This document shows, piece by piece, positions 1-5,530 of a DNA stretch of 6,309 bases. The stretch covers positions 1 through 6,309 of the forward strand of contig CAJUFO010000137.1 of assembly GCA_910585615.1 (NCBI GenBank). The letters run 5' to 3'. The notes beneath the pieces are model-generated. The model had not been told where the DNA came from. It did no database searches and saw only the letters and a list, made by a program, of their open reading frames with translations. The stretch is from an uncultured Acetatifactor sp. (GTDB lineage Bacteria > Bacillota > Clostridia > Lachnospirales > Lachnospiraceae). The position numbers and the translations under genes are program-made. Each line of letters starts with the position of its first letter. Positions within the stretch are counted from its first letter, which is position 1.

Positions 1-56
1 GCGCATCCATAATGCGTCTTGCGCGCAGGATAGGATCCCACGCGGCCGCCCGGCTC

Positions 57-206
57 TTATTTGGTTTCCTTGTGCAGCGTATGCTTCCTGCAGAACCTGC
101 AGTACTTCTTGATTTCCATTCTCTCGGGATGGTTCTTCTTCTCCTTGGTAGTATTGTAGTTACGCTGCTTGCACTCGGTGCAGGCCAATGTGATTTTTGT
201 ACGCAT
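57..206 (-). CDS. rpmG: 50S ribosomal protein L33, zinc-binding form
   Basis: The 49-residue product begins MRTKITLACTEC and ends HKETK. L33 is a small protein of the large ribosomal subunit. The paired cysteines C9/C12 (CTEC) and C36/C39 (CRFC) are the zinc ribbon of the zinc-containing form of L33, and the length is normal for the family. The ATG at 206 is preceded by GGAGG (214-218) with a 7-nt spacer, which fixes the start. The gene has its own strong promoter about 100 nt upstream. In Firmicutes rpmG is commonly followed by secE and nusG; here the window ends 56 bases after the stop codon, so that cannot be checked. The next gene to the right is divergent and functionally unrelated. Identification is firm from the sequence alone. 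Confidence 0.97.
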   Translation of the reverse strand: MRTKITLACTECKQRNYNTTKEKKNHPERMEIKKYCRFCRKHTLHKETK

Positions 207-253
207 TTCGCTACCTCCACATGTTCTTTAGACTCGCCATCTTATTTTGCTCG

Positions 254-271
254 GCTTAAAAAATTTTAAGC
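254..271. other. perfect AT-rich inverted repeat in the rpmG leader
   Basis: GCTTAAAA and TTTTAAGC are perfect inverted copies separated by two bases. The repeat lies in the expected untranslated leader of rpmG, between its promoter and ribosome binding site. No T-tract follows it on either strand, so it does not look like a terminator. It could be a protein-binding dyad or a weak leader hairpin; no function can be assigned. Confidence 0.4.
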
Positions 272-307
272 ATAAAAAAAAGACCTAAAACCTTATCTCG
301 TTTCCTT

Positions 308-336
308 ACTATATCATAGAAATCGGGCCGCGTCAA
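308..336 (-). promoter_or_regulatory. sigma-A promoter of rpmG
   Basis: On the minus strand the -35 box TTGACG (331-336) and -10 box TATAGT (308-313) are separated by exactly 17 bases. A TGA immediately before the -10 box makes it an extended -10 (TGn) promoter. This gives rpmG a leader of roughly 95 nt. The match is close to the housekeeping consensus, as expected for a ribosomal protein gene. Confidence 0.85.
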
Positions 337-498
337 CTGTTTTTTCGCGTTTCGCCGCATAGGCCCCGCCTAGGTCCCGCCGGGTCATTTCGCCGTGCCA
401 TCGGGAGTTTTTCCGCCGTGTCTATAGCGGCGGCCGCGCCTCCTGGGCCCCGTCTCCTGTTTTTCAGGATTTTATGCAGAATTTAACAGGTATGCTAT
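337..498. other. GC-rich divergent intergenic stretch with a dyad
   Basis: This stretch lies between the rpmG promoter and the sigma-28-type promoter of the divergent FliD-like gene. Most of it is strongly GC-rich, unlike the AT-rich flanks, and I see no coding region or RNA gene in it. It contains one clean dyad, CCGCCG (413-418) and CGGCGG (428-433) around a 9-base loop, with no T-tract after it. A shorter one, CCTG and CAGG, lies near 456-468. Either could be a regulator-binding site, but there is no supporting evidence. Confidence 0.35.
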
Positions 499-525
499 TA
501 AAAAAACGCAGGTTCTGTCCGATAT
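499..525 (+). promoter_or_regulatory. sigma-28 (FliA/SigD)-type promoter of the FliD-like gene
   Basis: TAAA (499-502) is followed by exactly 15 bases and then TCCGATAT (518-525). The known sigma-28/SigD consensus is TAAA, about 15 bases, then GCCGATAA or GCCGATAT, so only the first base of the -10 box differs. Transcription would start around 532, giving a leader of about 50 nt before the ATG at 584. No comparably good sigma-A promoter is visible in this interval. The element fits the late flagellar character of the gene it precedes. Confidence 0.75.
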
Positions 526-583
526 TATAAAAAATGGCAACGGATTGCCAGAATGGATACCTGTGAGGAAAGGAGGCCTGACA

Positions 584-1882
584 ATGGGACCCGTCTTAAA
601 TACAGTATATAATAATTATGTCAGCACTTACGCGCCGAAGCCCCTGACCAAGTACGATACCCACAAGAAGAGCGAGCTCCGCAGCGTATACAACTCCATT
701 GTCAAATTAAATAAAGACGAACCCTGGTATCTTCCCACTACCAGCAAGGATACGCAGCAGTACGCTGTGAATCTGAAGGAAAACGCCAGAGGACTGCGCA
801 ATACCATCGCGCAGCTCGGGGGGCTGGAGAAGGATGGGCTGTTCCGCAAGAAGAGCGCCTATTCCACCGACGAGGGCGTAGCCACCGCCGTATATGTGGG
901 TTCCGAGGAGTCCAAGACGGAGGTGCCGGATTTCCAGCTTGAGGTGCATGCGCTCGCCACCACCCAGGAGAACCTGGGGCTGTTCCTGCAGGGCAACGGC
1001 CGTGCGGCGCTGCCGCCGGATACCTATTCCTTCGACGTGAACATCAACGACATGAACTATGAGTTCCAGTTCTCGGTGGGGGAGGGCGAGACCAACCAGC
1101 AGGTCCAGGAGCGCCTGGTCCGCCTGATCAACAATTCCGACATCGGCCTGCGGGCTTCCCTGGCGGAATCGGAAGGGCGCACCTCTCTGCGGCTGACCTC
1201 AGAGGCCACAGGGCTGGCTCCGGGCAGGGACTATATATTCGCTGTCAGCGACGACCATACCAGCAAGACCCACGGGGCGGTGGAATACCTGGGGCTGGAC
1301 TATACCAGCCGGGACGCGTCCAACGCAAGCTTCTCTGTGGACGGCGAAGAGCTCACCTCCCAGTCCAACCATCTGACCCTGGGACAGCTGTTCGACATCC
1401 GCCTGACCGGAATCAGCCCCGAGGGGCAGCCCACGAAGATCGGCCTGAAGACAGACGTGGAGTCCCTCACCGACAACGTGTTCCATCTGGTGGGCGGATA
1501 CAATGATTTCGTCAGGGCCGCCTCTTCCTATCTGGAGACCCAGACCAGGAGCAGGCAGCTGATCAGGGAGATGAAGGGGATTGCCTCCGTATATGGCAGC
1601 TCCCTGGAGACCATGGGCCTGAACCTGGCGGAGGACGGGACGCTTGACATCGACAGGGACACGCTGCGGGAGACTGCCGCCGGGACCCAGGACATCAACG
1701 AGACCTTCGGTTCCCTGAAGAGTTTCTCCAACATGCTCCTGCGCAAGAGCGACCAGGTATCCCTGAATCCCATGGACTATGTGGAGAAGGTCATGGTGGC
1801 CTACAAGAACCCGGGGCACAATTACCCCAATCCCTACATCACAAGCGCGTACACAGGCATGATGTTCGATGGCTATTTCTAG
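584..1882 (+). CDS. FliD-related flagellar cap / hook-associated protein
   Basis: The ATG at 584 is chosen because AAAGGAGG (569-576) lies 7 bases upstream; the in-frame ATG at 545 has no such site. The product has 432 residues. FliD forms the cap at the tip of the flagellar filament and guides flagellin assembly. Residues about 117-212 resemble the FliD N-terminal part: an LEVHALATTQEN segment, a YSFDVNINDM strand, then a region ending LTSEATG. Residues about 248-310 resemble the C-terminal part, with FSVDGEELTSQSN and then GGYNDFV; GLNLAEDGTLDID (345-357) is also FliD-like. The usual FliD N-terminal helix is replaced by a distinct segment with KYDTHKKSELRSVYNSIVKLN (23-43, interrupted here by no gap), and the C-terminus is rich in Y, N, P and G. 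No signal peptide is visible, consistent with export through the flagellar apparatus. It stands alone, without fliS or other flagellar genes beside it, so it may be a specialised paralogue, not the main cap. Confidence 0.75.
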   Translation: MGPVLNTVYNNYVSTYAPKPLTKYDTHKKSELRSVYNSIVKLNKDEPWYLPTTSKDTQQYAVNLKENARGLRNTIAQLGGLEKDGLFRKKSAYSTDEGVATAVYVGSEESKTEVPDFQLEVHALATTQENLGLFLQGNGRAALPPDTYSFDVNINDMNYEFQFSVGEGETNQQVQERLVRLINNSDIGLRASLAESEGRTSLRLTSEATGLAPGRDYIFAVSDDHTSKTHGAVEYLGLDYTSRDASNASFSVDGEELTSQSNHLTLGQLFDIRLTGISPEGQPTKIGLKTDVESLTDNVFHLVGGYNDFVRAASSYLETQTRSRQLIREMKGIASVYGSSLETMGLNLAEDGTLDIDRDTLRETAAGTQDINETFGSLKSFSNMLLRKSDQVSLNPMDYVEKVMVAYKNPGHNYPNPYITSAYTGMMFDGYF

Positions 1883-1905
1883 CGTCTGATTTATTGGCGC
1901 CAAAG

Positions 1906-1935
1906 AAGGGAGTATCATTCGCGATACTCCCTTTT
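1906..1935. terminator. intrinsic terminator shared by convergent genes
   Basis: An 11-bp perfect stem (1906-1916 with 1923-1933, core GGGAGTATC/GATACTCCC) closes a 6-base loop, followed by a short T-run in the plus direction. It lies 24 bases after the FliD-like stop codon. On the minus strand it is followed by TTCTTT, so it can also stop transcripts of the XRE gene at 2003-2353. Confidence 0.9.
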
Positions 1936-1954
1936 CATACCACTTGCCTTGCTT

Positions 1955-1999
1955 GACTATCTGACTACCCGATTACCTGACTGTCTATACCGACTACTT
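1955..1999. repeat. degenerate 8-bp tandem repeat
   Basis: Four consecutive 8-base units, GACTATCT, GACTACCC, GATTACCT and GACTGTCT, fill 1955-1986. A fifth, GACTACTT, follows after a 5-base interruption at 1992-1999. The repeat sits in the non-coding gap between the shared terminator and the 3' end of the XRE gene. No coding or binding role is evident. Confidence 0.6.
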
Positions 2000-2002
2000 A
2001 TC

Positions 2003-2353
2003 TTACTTGGTCTTTTTCCCCTTTGCCTTATACCTGTCAATCTGTACGAAGTCATCCATCAACTCCAGCACTTTGTCCCTGCCTGCCTGATTCAGCTTCA
2101 CATAATTCTGCATCACTCGGTTCTCCAACAGCTGCGCCCCCAGAGACGTGTCCCTCTCCAAAGAAGAGAAATCCACCGGGTTCAGGCTCAGCTTGTCGCA
2201 CATCTTGATGACGGTCCCATAGGCCATGCCTTCGATGCCGCGCTCCAATGCCGTCACCAGGGTGCTGTAAGGTATGTTCATCTCCAGTGCGAACTGGCGC
2301 ACGCTGCGATACTGCCCCAAAATTTCTTTCTTTAAAATTTCCGCTTTTGTCAT
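2003..2353 (-). CDS. XRE-family helix-turn-helix regulator, 116 aa
   Basis: The start is the ATG at 2353 (MTKAEILKK), because GGAGG (2360-2364) lies 6 bases upstream; an in-frame upstream ATG at 2371 has no comparable site. The N-terminal half is a Cro/CI-type DNA-binding fold: SVRQFALEMN (17-26) is the first helix of the helix-turn-helix and PYSTLVTALERG (28-39) the recognition helix, followed by IKMCDKLSLNP. The C-terminal part includes KLNQAGRDKVLELMDDF (86-102), a helix I know from small XRE regulators of Lachnospiraceae, and a lysine-rich tail. It probably acts as a cytoplasmic repressor. The gene has its own promoter containing a dyad that could be its operator, suggesting autoregulation. 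Its regulon is unknown; it converges on the FliD-like gene and lies downstream of the hydrolase gene. Confidence 0.85.
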   Translation of the reverse strand: MTKAEILKKEILGQYRSVRQFALEMNIPYSTLVTALERGIEGMAYGTVIKMCDKLSLNPVDFSSLERDTSLGAQLLENRVMQNYVKLNQAGRDKVLELMDDFVQIDRYKAKGKKTK

Positions 2354-2395
2354 TTCCTTCCTCCATATCAAGCATCAAATCAAGTGTATGATATT

Positions 2396-2424
2396 AATAT
2401 ACGATTTTCCGTATGCTTTTTCAA
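2396..2424 (-). promoter_or_regulatory. sigma-A promoter of the XRE gene with an internal dyad
   Basis: On the minus strand TTGAAA (2419-2424) and TATATT (2396-2401) are 17 bases apart. Inside the promoter an inverted repeat, ATACG (2399-2403) and CGTAT (2410-2414), overlaps the -10 box and fills part of the spacer, the position expected for a repressor site. The neighbouring ATATTAATAT (2391-2400) is also palindromic. An autoregulatory operator is an inference from position only. Confidence 0.7.
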
Positions 2425-2448
2425 GGGGTATATGCAAAATTAATAAAG

Positions 2449-2462
2449 AAATATGCATATTT
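2449..2462. other. 14-bp perfect palindrome
   Basis: AAATATGCATATTT reads identically on both strands. It lies between the hydrolase stop codon and the XRE promoter, about 25-40 bases upstream of that promoter's -35 box. It may be a binding site, or simply chance in AT-rich DNA. Confidence 0.35.
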
Positions 2463-2471
2463 TAGATTTTC

Positions 2472-3338
2472 TTAAGAATTGGGAGGCAGGCCATAAATCT
2501 GGACAAGCTCCAGGAGGCTGCTGTGGTACAGGTCGTCCGGCGTGACCACGAATCCTCCGTTGCTGTCCAGGTCGTAGCCGAATTGATGGTAGGCGTACCA
2601 GACCAGGTGGGCGCATTGGGTGCCGGAAAGAGGCATCGTCCCCGCATCTGCTCCGCCGCTTTCAGTAAAGGCCGTAAGGCTGTAGGGCAGGCCGGTCAGG
2701 TGCTCTCTGGCATACGCTGCAATCTGCCGCCGCTCCTGCGCGGAGGCGCCTTTCAGCCGGAGCAGGGCGAAGCCGGGGTATTCCTCCCAGCTCTCCAGGC
2801 CGCAGATTCCGGAATCGCAGCCCGGCATGATGGCCTCCAGCGTCAGGCGTTCTTCGGCGTCCACCACGATGGCGGCATGGCCGCTGCGCCAGCCAAAGAC
2901 ATGGCCGTTGAAGGTGATGAGGATGTCCCCGTCCTGGACCGTAGGGAGAAAGTCAACATCATAGACTAATGAGCGGAAATTCGTCAATCTCTCGCTGCGG
3001 GTGAACAGGTTGCTGTGGCTGCACTCCACCTCGGCATCGGCGAAGAACCTCTGCTGGAGGCCCAGGAGCTCCTGCTGTCTGCCGGAGGCATAGAGCTGGT
3101 CTACGCCGGGCCTGGCCAGGCCTGTCTGGTGGAAGACGAGGACGTAGTCGGCTTCGGTCAGGTTTTCCTTCCGGAGAAGGGGCAGCAGATTCTCCTGCCC
3201 GCATTCCGGCGCGTAGTGGGCAAAGGCCTCCGCCCGGGCAGTCCAGAGCGCAAGGGCGGCGGTGAGGGCGGCCAGGGTGCTCAGGGCGCCCAGCAGGAGG
3301 CGGGGTATACGGTTGGCTGGGGGTGTTCGGTTTTTCAT
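2472..3338 (-). CDS. membrane-anchored YiiX/NlpC-P60-like cysteine hydrolase
   Basis: The product has 288 residues. A basic start (MKNRTPPANRIPR) and a hydrophobic segment at about 14-36 form an uncleaved anchor or signal peptide, so the catalytic part should lie outside the membrane. The domain at about 135-275 resembles the permuted papain-like YiiX/YycO group of the NlpC/P60 superfamily: QDGDILITF (135-143), SGHAAIVVD with candidate catalytic H154, E168 in LEAIMPG, and TQCAHLVWYAY with candidate nucleophile C242. The tail GGFVVTPDDLYHSS (261-274) is the usual end of this fold. Members of the wider group cleave or transfer amide bonds in cell-wall peptides or lipids; the substrate here is unknown. 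Upstream of the ATG only a weak AGAGG is seen. It lies 143 bases after small protein B on the same strand with no clear promoter or terminator between, so co-transcription is possible. Cysteines C46, C106, C174 and C179 could form disulfides. Confidence 0.78.
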   Translation of the reverse strand: MKNRTPPANRIPRLLLGALSTLAALTAALALWTARAEAFAHYAPECGQENLLPLLRKENLTEADYVLVFHQTGLARPGVDQLYASGRQQELLGLQQRFFADAEVECSHSNLFTRSERLTNFRSLVYDVDFLPTVQDGDILITFNGHVFGWRSGHAAIVVDAEERLTLEAIMPGCDSGICGLESWEEYPGFALLRLKGASAQERRQIAAYAREHLTGLPYSLTAFTESGGADAGTMPLSGTQCAHLVWYAYHQFGYDLDSNGGFVVTPDDLYHSSLLELVQIYGLPPNS

Positions 3339-3465
3339 CGGCAGACCTCTGCAGGGTTGGTGTCCTATTAGGGTCTGCGGAGATGGGGGAGATTATGCAC
3401 TGCCCAGGGCGCGATTTTTTCTGTCTGGGCGATGCCCTGTCTGTGGTTATATCCGATCCTGGGTA

Positions 3466-3493
3466 CTTATCTGCTTCTGGCTCAATATGTCAA
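3466..3493 (-). promoter_or_regulatory. possible weak promoter before the hydrolase gene
   Basis: A perfect TTGACA (3488-3493) falls in the last codons of small protein B, but the best -10 match, GATAAG (3466-3471) at 16 bases, is poor. The gap 3339-3481 also holds inverted copies of GCCCAG/CTGGGC flanking an A-rich run, with no T-tract afterwards on the minus strand. Whether the hydrolase has its own promoter cannot be decided. Confidence 0.25.
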
Positions 3494-3853
3494 GTCTACA
3501 TCAATGCCTACAAAGTTCCCATCTCCATTCTTCTCCAGGACCTTCCAGATCCCGTGCAGCACATCCACATATTCTTCTCCGAACATGCATTCAAAGTCAA
3601 TCGTATCGCCGCTTATGACATAGCCTTTCTCCAGATATTCCCGGGCTTCCCTGAAGAGCTCTCCATCCTCGCTGAATCCGTTCTTATCCGCGAATTCCCG
3701 CAGCTGCTCAAGCGTCTCTACACGCTGGCCCAACAAGTTCTCCTCCACGTATGCGATGATTGCCGCTTTCTGCTGCTCTGTCAGAGCGCCTTTCCTGGCA
3801 AGTATGAAACTGCTGGAGCTCGAATTGGCAACAAAATCTGTCCGTATCTTCAT
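3482..3853 (-). CDS. small protein B with N-terminal five-serine motif
   Basis: The 123-residue product starts MKIRTDFVANSSSSSFILAR. I do not recognise a characterised family, though very similar N-termini recur, from memory, in hypothetical proteins of many bacteria and phages. It is a paralogue of the protein at 5033-5395: the N-terminus matches at nearly every position to residue 20, LG and V recur near 41-45, and the C-terminal part shares GIWKVLEK (101-108) and FVGIDVDLTY (114-123). The middle is acidic and divergent. No transmembrane segment, signal peptide or metal site is evident, and C89 is the only cysteine. The ATG overlaps the stop of the radical SAM gene by four bases (ATGA, 3850-3853), and AAGGAG lies 9 bases upstream, so translation is probably coupled. 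It could be a substrate, partner or sensor for that enzyme; no function is claimed. Confidence 0.85.
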   Translation of the reverse strand: MKIRTDFVANSSSSSFILARKGALTEQQKAAIIAYVEENLLGQRVETLEQLREFADKNGFSEDGELFREAREYLEKGYVISGDTIDFECMFGEEYVDVLHGIWKVLEKNGDGNFVGIDVDLTY

Positions 3854-5019
3854 GTCTGCTTTTCTCCTTGTTCTGTATTCAATGTTTCAATGTATCGGGC
3901 TTCGGTGTATCCGCTTTCCGTATATTGGTATATCTGTCTTCGAGATGTCTGTCCGCACAATACGATTTCCGGGCAGATAGGGCAACCTCCCATGCAGCTT
4001 TCCCTTTTGTCGCACTCAGGGCACGCGTCTGCCATGATTTTGCGGAATTCGCTAAAGCGTTGGCTGTTCCACGCCTCCTCAATCGTATGTTTCCGTAAAT
4101 CCATTGCCCAGTGCATCTGCTGATTGTCAAAGCTGCAGGGAAGCATCTGCATATCCGGCGTGATGTAAGCTGACCACCGGCCACCCTCGCATGTATCAAT
4201 GCTTGCCGGGTCGGTGGCCTTTGAGTACCGAAGCAGGCCGGGTACCGTACATGAGTCGAATCCTATTTTAAAGGGATACCCTCCTCTGTCAATCAACGCA
4301 AAGAATTCTTTCAGATGTTCGGTCCTTTCCGTTATGATATATTCCCTTGTCCCCAGCCCTACGGGCTTATACAGCAGAAAGACCACCGCATTGATGCCTT
4401 TGGGAAATTCGTCCTCTTTCAAAAGCCGGACCGCTTCTTTCAATGTCCTCGTGTCCAGCACATAATGGACATTCGTCCTGACACCGGCCTGAAGCAGGAT
4501 GTCTATCGCCCTGTCTGTATAACGGCTCCGATACCAGCTTACCGCAACTGCCCCACAATATTTGCGGCACAGCTCTGCTATACCGGACGTCATTCCCAGT
4601 CCAGAAGTCGTAAAATTAGGCACAATCCCATGGCGGCGGCTATACGCCAGCATTTCCGCGAAATCCGGATGCTGGTCGGGGTCTCCTCTGCCGCCCAGAG
4701 CAAACTGGTATGTCCTCCCCCGGCATTCCTCCACAATCCGTCTGAAATCATCCAGGGACATATGGTTCTGGCGGATTTGCGGCCCGCTCTGATAGCAGTC
4801 GATTCCTGCTTTCTGGCACAATCCGCTTTCCCCGTGGCTGCAGCTCCCCATGATGCCGACGTCCAAAAGCTCCGGGAAGTCTGCCCTGAACGGGTCGATG
4901 CCCGTATCCTTTCCGTCTTTTAATATTCCTGTCCTAAAGTACAGGCCCGTATCCTCATCGAACGCTGAAAGGTATGGATATCGTTTTCCTCTGATATGGT
5001 GCAGACTGTTTTTCTCCAT
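3850..5019 (-). CDS. radical SAM/SPASM-domain protein with atypical cysteine motif
   Basis: The product has 389 residues from the ATG at 5019; an in-frame TTG at 5064 would overlap the previous gene and is less likely. The ribosome binding site is weak (GGCGGTG), 13 bases after the upstream stop codon. Radical SAM enzymes use a 4Fe-4S cluster to cleave S-adenosylmethionine. Where the CX3CX2C motif belongs, after a DVGIMG strand, there is C60-X7-C68-X6-C75 followed by Y76. LGGRGDPDQHP (108-118) resembles the SAM-binding GGE region. The C-terminus has a SPASM pattern for extra clusters: C277, C295, then C333-X2-C336-X5-C342-X3-C346, and C355. SPASM proteins often modify peptides or proteins, as in PqqE, AlbA or the anaerobic sulfatase maturases. 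The gene lies between two paralogous small proteins and overlaps the second by four bases, making them candidate substrates or partners. Chemistry and substrate are unknown. Confidence 0.88.
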   Translation of the reverse strand: MEKNSLHHIRGKRYPYLSAFDEDTGLYFRTGILKDGKDTGIDPFRADFPELLDVGIMGSCSHGESGLCQKAGIDCYQSGPQIRQNHMSLDDFRRIVEECRGRTYQFALGGRGDPDQHPDFAEMLAYSRRHGIVPNFTTSGLGMTSGIAELCRKYCGAVAVSWYRSRYTDRAIDILLQAGVRTNVHYVLDTRTLKEAVRLLKEDEFPKGINAVVFLLYKPVGLGTREYIITERTEHLKEFFALIDRGGYPFKIGFDSCTVPGLLRYSKATDPASIDTCEGGRWSAYITPDMQMLPCSFDNQQMHWAMDLRKHTIEEAWNSQRFSEFRKIMADACPECDKRESCMGGCPICPEIVLCGQTSRRQIYQYTESGYTEARYIETLNTEQGEKQT

Positions 5020-5032
5020 CTTAGCACCGCCG

Positions 5033-5395
5033 TCAATAATCCAGTGAGGTGTCGATGCCCGCAAAAGATTCGGAATCCGCTTTCTCCAGGGCTTTCCACA
5101 GGCCTTTCATCAGATATTCAATCTCATTCCCCTCCTCAAAGGAGACATAGCCGGAATATATGGACAGCCCCTGGTCGATTCCTGTCTGCATCCGTGTCCG
5201 CTTCTCGTCATTGATTCCATACTCCCGGGCATATCCGTCCAGTTCTTCCCGAGAGGAAGCCACCTTCTCGCCCAGCATCCTGGACACTACGAAATCTACT
5301 ATAGCGTCCTTCTGGCGTTGCGACAGAGCCTCCCTTCTGGCAATGATAAAACTGCTGCTACTGGAATTTGTCACATAGTCCGTCCTAATCTTCAT
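5033..5395 (-). CDS. small protein A with N-terminal five-serine motif
   Basis: The 120-residue product starts MKIRTDYVTNSSSSSFIIAR. The ATG at 5395 has AAGGAGG (5403-5409) 7 bases upstream, which excludes longer upstream readings that would also run through the promoter. It is the first gene of the cluster and a paralogue of the protein at 3482-3853. Shared elements are the N-terminal 20 residues, LGEKV near 41-45, SGYVSFEEGNEIEYL aligned with a similar acidic stretch, GLWKALEK (98-105), and FAGIDTSLDY (111-120). The conserved ends and variable middle suggest a small folded domain with a recognition N-terminus. It has no cysteine, no hydrophobic segment and no known catalytic motif. It ends 13 bases before the radical SAM start. 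A role as enzyme partner or modified substrate is inference from position. At 120 residues it is longer than most ribosomal peptide precursors. Confidence 0.87.
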   Translation of the reverse strand: MKIRTDYVTNSSSSSFIIARREALSQRQKDAIVDFVVSRMLGEKVASSREELDGYAREYGINDEKRTRMQTGIDQGLSIYSGYVSFEEGNEIEYLMKGLWKALEKADSESFAGIDTSLDY

Positions 5396-5424
5396 CCTGT
5401 GTCCTCCTTGGTTTATAGGTGCTG

Positions 5425-5440
5425 CGGCAGGCTTCTGCCG
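5425..5440 (-). promoter_or_regulatory. leader hairpin before small protein A
   Basis: CGGCAG and CTGCCG form a perfect 6-bp stem around a 4-base loop in the roughly 50-nt leader of the three-gene cluster. It ends 15 bases before the ribosome binding site. It has no T-tract, so it is not a terminator; it may stabilise the 5' end of the mRNA or tune translation. Confidence 0.45.
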
Positions 5441-5453
5441 ACTGTTCCCTTTT

Positions 5454-5482
5454 ATTATAGATAAGCCCACAGAGGATGTCAT
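5454..5482 (-). promoter_or_regulatory. sigma-A promoter of the radical SAM cluster
   Basis: On the minus strand ATGACA (5477-5482) and a perfect TATAAT (5454-5459) are 17 bases apart, matching the housekeeping consensus at 11 of 12 positions. Transcription would start near 5447. It lies just downstream of the hairpin terminator at 5497-5519, so the cluster appears to be transcribed independently of the XRE gene before it. Confidence 0.85.
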
Positions 5483-5496
5483 TCAGTTTACAACTG

Positions 5497-5519
5497 AAAG
5501 GCGGGCCTCTCAGCCCGCC
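5497..5519 (-). terminator. hairpin terminator after the XRE gene
   Basis: GGCGGGC (5513-5519) and GCCCGCC (5500-5506) form a perfect 7-bp GC stem with a 6-base loop, followed on the minus strand by TTTCAGTTG. AACT and AGTT flank the stem and may extend it. The T-tract is short, so some readthrough into the radical SAM cluster is possible. Confidence 0.65.
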
Positions 5520-5530
5520 AGTTCTTCTAT

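Noticed and set aside
1..56. The start of secE or a tRNA-Trp gene after rpmG
   Set aside because: This is the usual gene order in Firmicutes, but no ribosome binding site, convincing start codon context or tRNA sequence is present before the edge.
1199..1918. A 239-codon open frame on the minus strand, opposite the FliD-like gene
   Set aside because: It lies antisense to a well-supported gene, has no recognisable domain or good ribosome binding site, and its composition fits a shadow of GC-rich coding DNA.
1955..1999. A CRISPR array
   Set aside because: The units are 8 bases and contiguous, with no spacers.
3398..3430. A terminator after small protein B (GCCCAG/CTGGGC with a T-run)
   Set aside because: The T-run lies inside the loop on the plus strand; in the direction of the genes no T-tract follows the stem.
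3323..4123. A 266-codon open frame on the plus strand
   Set aside because: It runs antisense across small protein B and the radical SAM C-terminus, whose motifs and start sites are clear. Its own translation shows no domain.
4315..4923. A 202-codon open frame on the plus strand
   Set aside because: Entirely antisense to the radical SAM domain; no ribosome binding site or family resemblance.
5033..5395. A classic short RiPP precursor with an obvious leader and core
   Set aside because: The protein has 120 residues, no cysteine, no GG cleavage site and no repeated core; a substrate role is possible but the classical precursor label is not supported.
5396..5482. A 29-residue N-terminal extension of small protein A
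   Set aside because: It would begin inside the -35 box and run through the promoter; the strong ribosome binding site at 5403-5409 and the conserved MKIRTD start both point to 5395.
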